Positions 56,531-64,000 of a stretch of DNA of 64,000 nt are shown here, one piece after another. Under the pieces are notes generated by a model. That model saw only the letters and a program-made list of their open reading frames with translations, was not told the origin of the DNA and ran no database searches. Origin of the DNA: Cheiracanthium punctorium (Eukaryota > Arthropoda > Arachnida > Araneae > Cheiracanthiidae). The stretch is taken from positions 124,001-188,000 of the forward strand of contig JAWZYV010013160.1 in NCBI GenBank assembly GCA_038373885.1. Direction: 5' to 3'. Made by a program: the position numbers and the translations under genes. Within the stretch, counting starts at the first letter, position 1, and every line of letters begins with the position of its first letter.

Positions 56531-58484
56531 CTAGCTGCTACCCGCGACTTCGTCCTCATCGGCTTTAGAATTAGGTCCCGAGGGAAATGGAGCATGTGTG
56601 AATAACAAATATTGTAGCGACAAAAAAAAAAAAAAAAAAAAAAAAAAAACTTAATTTAAATATTATTTGCTTTTTACTTGTTTCAAATGAAATATAATGC
56701 ATGGTAGTATACTTCACTTAAAATAAGAGAATATGCAGAGTTACTAAATTTAGATTTTTTTCGGGCATTTGGCGAATAGAGACAGTATGACAGTATTTGC
56801 GAACTGTTTTGAGTGTTCTTGTAAAAGAAATATTTATGCTTTATGCATGAATTTTAGCCTATGTTAATCAGGAATAGTGCAGCTTTTTATTAGAGAAAAA
56901 GTTTTAGAATCGGTTCTGTAGTTAAAGAGATGCCCATAGAGCGTAATGTATTAGAATTGAGTGTTCCTGTAAGGGAACTATTTGCGCTACATGCATGAAT
57001 TTTAGCCTATAATACTCAAGAATAGTGTAGCCTACTATCAGTGAAAAAAGTTTAGGAATCGGTTCAGTACTTACAGAGATACACATAGAGCGTAATGTAA
57101 TTCTTATGAGTATCCCTGTAAAAGAACTATTTGTGATATATGCATTAAAGGTAGCCTATAACACTTAGGATGCCACCAGTGTCTAAGAAGTTCTGCTATC
57201 AAAACTGCAAGGCGGGAGGTGCCAGGTTCAAACCCCGGTCGCGTCTGTCGACCTAGCCGCTCGCAGTTGTCCTTAGAAAGTCCCCCACAGAGGAATTCGC
57301 CATATAGGCCTAGGAATCTAGTGTAGTCAATCGGTCTTAATCCAAAAACAAACAAACAGTAATACTCAGGAATAATGTAATTTTCAATCAGTGAAAAAAG
57401 TTTTAGAATCGGTTTAGCGGCTACAAAATTTCCATAGAGCGCAATGCATTAGAATTATTTTGTGTGTCTTTGTAAAAGAATTATTATGCTATATGCTTGA
57501 AAGGCTGCCTGTATGTTAATCCAGGGCATAAGCTATTTTCATTAGAAATTTTTCCAAATCCGTTCAACCATTTTTGTGTGATTCAGTCAAAAACATCCAA
57601 ACACACAAACGTACACATTTATATTATTGGTAGGATTTGGAAATTTATGAACTTAAAGAAACTCATCTGGACTTTTCTTGGTACTTCCGTATTATCCCGG
57701 CGGTCATTCCCGCGAAACTGTTTTTTCGTCAAATGAGTTGCCAAACTGTTGCCAATCATATTCAAAACCATTAATAATTTCATGTGCCCGGCATTTATTT
57801 CGGCAAAAAATCGCTTATCTTGGCGGACCGCCGGAATAATACATAAGTACCCCTTTCTTTACTTATGCTTTTTAATTTGGAGTAAAATGAACATAATTTT
57901 CATGTTTTTCAAATGCATGTGATTTTGCAAATAGAATTTTTGCTTTATTTTAAAAGCATAAATCATTGTGTGCGGGCGATAAAACGGCTTTTAAGTAATA
58001 GTTAGAAAAGTAGTTAAAATTTCAAAATTCTGAGCCTCAGGTTCGCTTTACCGAAGTTATGGGCTCAGTCATGCCCAAATTTTCAAAGCTCTGCTTTCTG
58101 TAGATTTGTCTGGAGAACATTCATTTTTATTATTACAGATAGATAGATTTGGCATAAAACTGGCTTAATTTCCGTGTTATTTCATGTTTTTCAGATGCAC
58201 GCGCTTCTTTGTTGAAGTAATAGCATTCTTGTTAGCTCAAAACATGAATCATTTGATACGGGCGAAACTCGTCAAGCATGGCAACGTAAAAACGGTTTTT
58301 AATTAATAATTAAAAAAGTAATTAAAAATCTAAAATTCTAAGTAGCCTATAACCATCTCCAGGGTCCCATCTATATCTAAACCAAAATGCATACTAATCG
58401 ATTCAGCGTTTTAGGCGTGAAAGCGTCATAAACAAACAAACAAACAAACAAACTCACTTTCGCATTTATAATATTAAGTTAAGA
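56531..58484 (-). mobile_element. Helitron, nonautonomous (copy 2)
   Basis: On the minus strand it begins TCTTAACTTAATATTATAAA and ends GGGTAGCAGCTAG, between A and T with no duplication. Repeat R copy C gives the empty site (ATATACATAGAT). It is similar along its length to copy 1 but inverted and longer (1954 bp), partly through an A run of about 28 near 56622. It carries the same SINE. Confidence 0.9.
57166..57360 (+). mobile_element. SINE nested in Helitron copy 2
   Basis: Head GCCACCAGTGTCTAAGAAG, B-box-like AGGTTCAAACCCCGGTC at about 57224, CTTAGAAAGTCCCCC, tail AAAACAAACAAACAG. It occupies the same position as in Helitron copy 1. Confidence 0.65.
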
Positions 58485-60899
58485 TAGATGTGTGCCGCAA
58501 AAGAACGGAAAAAGGTGAACTAATTTTAAAGAAAAAATTAATTAATTTCTTCTTTTAAGAAATTTTTAAAGGGAATTATTTTTTATAGAAACAAATTTAT
58601 TTCAGTAAATAGGCATTATTTATTTATTTTTACTTAAGAATGTTTTCCTCTTTTCTGTTACTATTACATTTCCTACTTCAAGGTGGATCTTACTCAAAAC
58701 TTATAGAGGATCTAAAGATTTATTTTCTTTCATAGTTGAAAATGACTGTTCACTGACAGAAAATTCCAACATTTGTATATTTTCGAGTACTTTGAAACAT
58801 GCTGACCGAATACTTATAAAGTTCACGCATCTCTTCTTTACTGAATTTTGCCTCCAAATCTGAATCACACTGTATCTCAATTACCTACATTTGCATTTCA
58901 TCAAGTACTGATTTTATGTTTACTGAATAAAGCAAAAGGAACAAAGAAAATGTTTCCTAGTTGAAATTATGAATAATTTTAACTTTTAAATACGGAATTT
59001 TTGGGGGTGTTCTCATTATTGTTTCCCGGTAAATCGAAATCTGCAAATCTTTTTCCAAATTTTTTTCTAAAGTGTTACTCTTGCTGAGGCCTGGGCCTCA
59101 TACATAATCGCAAAGAGCCGCGAATTCGACACCATTGCTATAGGCTCTACATTCTAAAAGTTCCATGCATATAAAACAGAAATATAACAGGAATATTAAA
59201 GAGACATAAAAATCTCTCAAGACAATCACCTTCATCTGATGCCAAGTCGAAATCCTCCATCTATAGAGCATTTTGACGAGCCTAGCAACTAAGAGGCAAT
59301 TTCCTTCTGAGTGACAAGCAAACAGCTTTCGCAGTGCATTTTAATGGGAGAAACCCGATTTTTAACATTCGAAAAGATATTAAACTCGAGTAGTTGAGTG
59401 TGATTGTAATGGATTGAATTGCCTAAGCAAAACATCGACTTTCAAGCCATGTTTTGAAGTGATTCAGGTAATTAAAACTGATGTCTCTACCATCTTTTTT
59501 CTGGGTGGAACAGACATCTAATATGGTAGACAGCACATACTGTGGCCAATACATATGTAGCACAGTACCAAGGACTGTTCTTGACTGAGGTAGCCCGTTT
59601 GAGACAGTTATCGCTCTTTTGCCGTTATGGGCATGACGGGGGAAAACAATCCTTAAGAGTTGTGGTTTTTGATGATGGACATCTTATATGAACCGCGTAT
59701 CCTATGCCGCAGATATTTAGTGCTGTAATAAGGATGTCTCACGTGATTGTTTGACTGAGGTGATAGTAATATTGTGCGCACACCAGGTTGCCAGATGCAC
59801 CGTCTGATCTATTAGACGTCTATGGGTAGAACCATAAGCGTAAAGTTTTCAAAATTATTGGGGGGGCCCGGCCCCACAACCACATATATTCACGTCAGTG
59901 GCGTATATACATATATGTGAGTTGCAAAAGTCGTAGCCCACCCCCATGAAAAATTTCTGTCTACGCCACTGATTCACGTGCATATAACTTACTCATAGTT
60001 GCCAACTACTACGGAATATAATTAACCACTTTTTCTACATGATTTTTCGGCTTAAAATATAGCAAAATTTTTGTGATGCGCGCGCGAGCTGGTTACTATT
60101 TTGAAAAAATAATTAAAAAATATACTGTTTACAAAAAGTGGTTAGTTATATTTCGTAGTAGTTGGCAGCTATGACTTACTATATATAAGTGTAAATTATT
60201 GGAGGCGCTCGATCTCTATGGGTCCATAAAATTCTACATCAATGTAAGGTAAGTATCCATGTTAGTATCTTCCTACCATGTTATAAGTTAAAAATGGACG
60301 CAAACTAAAAATCCAAAGGATGAAAAAAAAACATTTTCGATGAGATAGTGCATTTTAGACACATCTGAACTTTTCTTCATTTCATACTTTACATTGCATA
60401 ATCTGATTTTAATGAACCAGAGACTGGCGAGGACAGCTTATAGTAACATTTTGTGTTACAGGGCGTCACAGTGAATACTAAATCATGATTGAAATCAAAA
60501 GAAGAAAATTTTTATAAGTAAAGCTTTTTTTTAAACATTTGTAAATGGCACGAATACTTTTTTTATGTTAGTATAAATTAGTTTTCTGTATTTAGTGATA
60601 AATTATTGGGTGGCTCAGCCCCTATTCACAATTTATTGGGGGCTCGAGCCCCACGGGCCCATATAACTCTACGCCTATGGGTAGAACACCATACGAATAC
60701 AAATGCTGACTCTACACAGAAAGGATTCACAGTCGGCTGTCACTCAGCTGGCGTAAGTGAAACTTCGCATCGAAGTATTTTATGGCATTCATGTCAGTGT
60801 TCTCCAACTAAGGAGACGAAATGTGCTCAATTTCAGTTTTTTTTTTTTTAATCTTCTTTCTTTCCCCTAAAATATTATCTGAATGCTATTTTTTGAAAC
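58485..60899. other. Intron sequence with MITE fragments
   Basis: Besides the MITE at 59896-59971, fragments of GGGGGCCCGGCCCC- and GGGGGCTCGAGCCCC-type hAT interiors occur near 59855 and 60640. GTGGTTA-TATTTCGTAGTAGTTGGCA (about 60138) is roughly inverse to 59998-60035, a small foldback of about 170 bp. No gene recognised. Confidence 0.45.
59896..59971. mobile_element. hAT-type MITE, CAGTGGCGTAGCC family (copy 3, short)
   Basis: Ends are CAGTGGCGTA and TACGCCACTG. A perfect 8-bp duplication ATTCACGT lies at 59888-59895 and 59972-59979. At only 76 bp it keeps ATATATGTGAGTTGCA. Confidence 0.93.
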
Positions 60900-60901
60900 T
60901 A

Positions 60902-61553
60902 CACTACTGGCCAAAAGTATTGCAAGTTTCAGAAATCTAACCCTTTTCAAGATTAAGCTCCCTCTCCCCCGTCAAAATTAAAAATCAATATAATTGATAT
61001 TTTTTAATGACAGCATGTTAAATTAATTACTTCAAAGACAAGATAGCATCAAGTTAAAGAACAAAAATAATTATTTAATTTACTGAAAAAATAGCATAAA
61101 AAATATGTAGGTTATTATAGAAATGACAATCCATTTTGGCTCGCCGGAATAAAATTAAATAAAGAATTAATTTCAAGTTATTCTGCAAAAAGAGGATAAT
61201 AAATAAATGCAATTGAACTAAAAATAATTTATTATGTTGCTGAGCAGCCTTAACTTTCATCACAACAACCACTCTTTTAGATAGGAAATCCACAATGTTT
61301 TACAACACTTCCTTCGGTGTTTCATGGTGCCAACTTAAATTATTGGTTCATGAAGCTCTCATTTTGTCTTTTTGTGATTTTTAGATGTATTCTTTCCAAT
61401 TATACTACATAAATTCTCAAAAGTATTTAAATCTGGCAAATTTCCTGTCTATTTTTTCTGGGCTTATTCTTGAAGCGATGGTTAGATTTCTCAAACTTTA
61501 GTACTTTATTATAGTAAACTTTCTCAAACGTATAATAATTTTGGCCAGTAGTG
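60902..61553. mobile_element. Tc1-type deletion derivative
   Basis: Ends are CACTACTGGCCAAAA and, inverted, the same, flanked by TA (60900-60901 and 61554-61555). The 652-bp element has an AT-rich interior without a readable transposase. It ends about 260 bp from kinase exon A. Confidence 0.85.
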
Positions 61554-61811
61554 TATAAAATATAATGTAAAAAGGTGTATGTTTTAACGTTAAGTGCCTA
61601 GTAAAAATTAAAAAAAAAAAAAAGTCATCATAAGACAGAATTTTACACAGATTTTCTAAAGTTGCTGGTACGGTATACATTTCTTGTAATCATTTATGAA
61701 AATCATTAAATTTATGAAATGTCCTCAATTTTTGTTTCAGCGATGATTATGCTGAGCTACCTTATCCCCCATCGTATGTTAAAAAAATTTCTCACCTCAT
61801 CTCCAACTCAC

Positions 61812-62069
61812 CTGTCCAGACGTATCTCTTCGGCGTCTATGACGTCCTTCAGGATGGTGAGAGGCTCCTCTCCTCCGGTGTACCCGGGTCCCCACCTGAG
61901 CACCCGGGCGAGGTCGTTGCCCGTTCCGAGGGGTAGGATCGCGCAGGGTGGGGACTGGCACTCTGAGTCCTGGCCCACATTGTCGAGGCACTGCAGTACC
62001 CAGCCCACAGTGCCATCGCCGCCACAAACCAGGATCTTATAATCACGGATGTGGCGGAACACGTACAAA
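61812..62069 (-). CDS. DGKQ: Diacylglycerol kinase, catalytic-domain exon (exon A)
   Basis: This 258-nt internal exon encodes 85 full codons plus split codons at both ends. The peptide has the DAGKc nucleotide-binding signature [11 protein letters not shown] followed by the conserved [17 protein letters not shown] motif, then a segment ending EEIRLD. The acceptor is a pyrimidine-rich tract ending CCCAAACAG at 62070-62071. The donor is CAG|GTGAGT, with GT at 61811-61810. The first T completes a codon begun in the previous exon and the last two bases (AG) are completed by G from exon B, giving Arg. The open frame upstream of the acceptor is intron read-through. The GGDGT glycines bind ATP in this family. 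The LGTGNDLAR block is typical of all DGKs, while the spacing to LDRW in the next exon resembles DGK theta and nematode DGK-1. Confidence 0.96.
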
Positions 62070-62774
62070 CTGTTTGGGAGAAAAAGAAAACATTGAACAA
62101 ATTCTGGGATGAACTGCAAGAGAACGAGTTTTGCGAAACATAGGAGGGCTTCTAGAATCTCTAAATTTTTGAGCGGGAACAACAAATAATAGTCAACGAA
62201 AGTAGGGTCACCCCGGTGTAAAGTGGGTAGCCGGGTTAAAATGGGTATAGTTACATTTTTGTTGTTTTCATTTTACTAGGCAAGATTTTTTCTAAAATGA
62301 AACAATATGGTGAAAATGTACACATATCTGGCAACTTTTGAACTTGGCAAATCTGGCAAATGATGGCAAATTCTGGCAACACATTTACTAGGATGGCTTA
62401 CAGTCATTACTAGGTTTAACAGTCATTCTGCTCTTCAAAAGATAGAACACTGAGTTTTTAGTGACGGACAAACTTCTTTCCATAAAAATCTACAGGAAGA
62501 ATTTTAGAAATCTATTGTTTAAATTGTATAGAAAAAAAGTTATCCTAACAGAAAACTTAAAAGCAAGTAAATTTTCTTATTCACAAAAAATATATAGCAT
62601 GTTTAGTTACTCTGGTAAAATGGGTATCGCCAATATTTTTGAGTTCAAGATGTGAATGTAATGAAGACTGATCAAAGCTGAAAGACCTTTGAGAAAGTTG
62701 TGCTATGCATGTACCCTAAACCCATTACAAGTAATACTTGTATGCGTAATAATAACAAATCATTATCTTAATAT
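62070..62774. other. Intron upstream of kinase exon A
   Basis: TAGGGTCACCCCGGTGTAAAG at about 62200 and TAAAATGGGTAT blocks (about 62237 and 62615) look like a dispersed repeat. GGCAAATCTGGCAAATGATGGCAA near 62345 is a short tandem. No further kinase exon was seen up to 64000. Confidence 0.45.
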
Positions 62775-62905
62775 GTGTATATAGCCCTAATTCTGTATTT
62801 ATTAGTAGTACTATCCAGGCCTATTATTTTAAATAATAATAATAAGTAAAATAATGGGCCTAGTAAGTATAACACTAATAAATACAGAGTTAGGCCTATA
62901 TACAC
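62775..62905. repeat. Foldback, about 63-bp arms
   Basis: GTGTATATAGCCCTAATTCT pairs with AGAGTTAGGCCTATATACAC, and CAGGCCTATTATTTTA with TAAAATAATGGGCCTA, around an AATAATAATAAT centre. The arms are nearly complementary throughout. It directly abuts the GCGAGAC element. Confidence 0.85.
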
Positions 62906-62910
62906 GCACC

Positions 62911-63123
62911 TAGGGATGGACGCGAGACGCGAGAATTCTCGCATTGTCTCGCGTTCTCGCATTGTCTCGCGATACGAGATGCGAGACGAGACAGGCATTT
63001 TTTTGCGAGACGAGACGCGAGACGAGAAAGAAAATATTTTGCGGGACGAGACGCGAGACGAGACAGAGACTTGTCTCGCGCGAGATTTCTCGCGAGAATT
63101 CTCGCATTTTTTTCCGTCTCGCA
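62911..63123. mobile_element. GCGAGACGAGAC-repeat MITE (copy 2, right end altered)
   Basis: The left 19 bp TAGGGATGGACGCGAGACG are identical to copy 1 at 8995. The interior alternates GCGAGACGAGAC with GTCTCGC/TCTCGCG units and GAGAATTCTCGC palindromes, longer and more symmetric than copy 1. The right end stops at CCGTCTCGCAT without the GTCCATCCCTA tip, so no duplication can be checked. Confidence 0.8.
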
Positions 63124-64000
63124 TAAATACGATCTGAAAGCGACAATTTGCCCGAAGCCTCTACCGTTTAACTTGCGTCTCCTTCGTTTTCGGTCCTCGT
63201 ATACTATCAGCACTCTACAATACGCACAAACACGTAACATTTAAAATTAGAACAGACGAGAGATATACAAAACGCACAAAGGAGAGGATAAAGAAAGAGG
63301 CGGAAAAAAAAACAGAGAAGAGTTGAAAGAAAAATAATAAGTAAATAGGAAAGGCGGTACGGTATGTTCAAATCTGACCACTTTTAGACGGGGCCCGGGG
63401 CATTAAGTTTGGGGGCCCCCTTACTATCCCCCCGCTTTTTACGCATTAAGCCCCTTTACTGAGCCCCCCCTTTTTTAAGCATTTTAACCCAGTTTTGACC
63501 GCTGTTGTACTCGAAAATTGCATTTCAGTTAACTGTAGTTTTTGTACTTTAATCAAATCGTATTTATCACCGCAAAAAAATATCTCTAACTTGATCTAGT
63601 GATAGACAATTACGTAATACCTATATTATAGAGAAAATTCAGTTTTTTCCCTACAATTACTATTTCAGTACATATGAATTTATAATTTAGATAATCGGGA
63701 TATATATGGGCCCCCTTTTTATTCAGGGGCACCGGACTACCGCCCCCCCCTTGCACTTGTGATAATCGGGTTTCGGGTATATCAGAAAGAGATTAGAAGT
63801 ACAGCAACTTGCATTCGCATTGATGCTTAGTCTGAGTAGGTTGAAATATGGTTGAATATCCTTGGTTGAAATATCCTTGTACCGATATTATCCTCAAACT
63901 TTCCCGCACGTTGCGGCGTGCGTAGGGGGGGGGGGGGAGCGCCCACCCTGGTAACAACTTTCTAGGGGCGGTTAAATCCCTATTGTTGGCCTATTTTAAA
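63124..64000. other. Noncoding, with C/G homopolymer-rich repeat fragments
   Basis: Around 63395-63480, 63705-63765 and 63920-63945, GGGGCCC- and CCCCCC-rich fragments resemble interiors of hAT-type MITEs. No kinase exon or other gene recognised. Confidence 0.4.

Larger units (their letters stand above)
54172..58500 (+). repeat. Repeat R, copy B (with a MITE and a Helitron)
   Basis: This is the diverged partner of 27200-36915, without the Gypsy element or Helitron copy 1. It carries its own MITE (55479-55800) and Helitron copy 2 (56531-58484). At about 54730, an inverted GATATGGTAAAATAGTACCAG/TACTATTTTATCATATCC pair forms a local hairpin absent from copy A. Confidence 0.8.
11403..62069 (-). 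other. DGKQ: Diacylglycerol kinase (theta/DGK-1 type) gene, four exons in window
   Basis: This is the span of the four recognised exons, read from 62069 down to 11403. The kinase phosphorylates diacylglycerol to phosphatidic acid and so ends diacylglycerol signalling at membranes. Exons A-D join in the order and phase expected for the family: phase 2 at the first three junctions, then phase 0 at the last donor. Each junction rebuilds a conserved codon (Arg, Arg, Ser). The segment covers the C-terminal two-thirds of the catalytic domain and most of the accessory domain. The N-terminal C1/PH-like region and the catalytic start would lie beyond 64000. The segment after exon D, which in the family holds a PVQVDGEPW-like motif, was looked for by eye on the minus strand of 1-11400 and not found. 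Introns are about 22.5, 23.6 and 3.8 kb. The theta assignment rests on remembered family sequences. Confidence 0.93.

Noticed and set aside
57224..57240. tRNA gene at the B-box-like sequence (also 43371 and 26744)
   Set aside because: No cloverleaf or convincing A box; the surrounding sequence is repeated with A/C-rich tails, so these are SINE parts.
62768..63240. Arg/Ser-rich open frames on both strands
   Set aside because: They are translations of the GCGAGAC/GTCTCGC array, open only because the repeat lacks stops.
63360..63960. G/C runs as quadruplex or regulatory island
   Set aside because: They recur as interiors of MITE fragments throughout the window; nothing ties them to a promoter.

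Overview
The window is eukaryotic, AT-rich and dominated by transposable elements. It lies almost entirely inside the introns of one minus-strand gene. Spliceosomal exons, Tc1/mariner, DUF4817-type, pogo, hAT-type, Helitron, LINE and Gypsy elements, and very long introns point to an arthropod. The Tc1-like and Gypsy types resemble those common in spiders, so a chelicerate (probably spider) is my inference, not something the sequence proves.

The host gene is a diacylglycerol kinase of the theta type (nematode DGK-1, human DGKQ). Four consecutive coding exons are visible on the minus strand, in transcription order: 62069-61812 (catalytic GGDGT segment), 39329-39132 (start of the accessory domain), 15519-15364 and 11568-11403. 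All have AG acceptors and GT donors. The reading phase is continuous (phase 2, 2, 2, then 0), and the joined order matches the family with no missing segment. The three introns are about 22.5 kb, 23.6 kb and 3.8 kb. Earlier exons lie beyond 64000; the C-terminal exon was not found and probably lies left of position 1.

Layout from left to right. 1-450: end of a Tc1-like transposon. 2.6-4.4 kb: LINE remnant split by a DUF4817-type transposon. 9.0 kb: a small hAT-type element built of GCGAGACGAGAC repeats. 11.4-15.5 kb: two kinase exons around a pogo/Tigger relic. 16.9-18.4 kb: broken mariner-like element. 19.6-21.5 kb: diverged tandem repeat and an inverted duplication of an unknown gene-like sequence. 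21.9-22.9 kb: homopolymer-inflated sequence that looks like poor base calling. 22.9-26.7 kb: decayed Gypsy. 27.2-36.9 kb: repeat R copy A, carrying a nearly intact Gypsy element (28452-34315) and a Helitron (34928-36758). 37.2-37.7 kb: 173-bp tandem array. 39.1 kb: kinase exon. 40-42 kb: nested hAT-type elements. 44.9-48.1 kb: a 3.2-kb composite flanked by an 8-bp duplication. 49.6-50.6 kb: Helitron protein remnant. 52.3-53.7 kb: Tc1-like element. 54.2-58.5 kb: repeat R copy B with a second Helitron in inverse orientation. 60.9-61.6 kb: Tc1-type deletion derivative. 61.8-62.1 kb: kinase exon. 62.8-63.1 kb: a foldback and the second GCGAGAC element.

Repeat R exists in two long copies and one short one. 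Each serves as the empty site for insertions in another, so the Gypsy, both Helitrons and a small hAT element can be delimited to the base. The most unusual observations are two perfect heat-shock-element triplets plus a CRE palindrome upstream of the TATA box in the Gypsy LTR, the GCGAGAC element family, and the composite hAT-type element.
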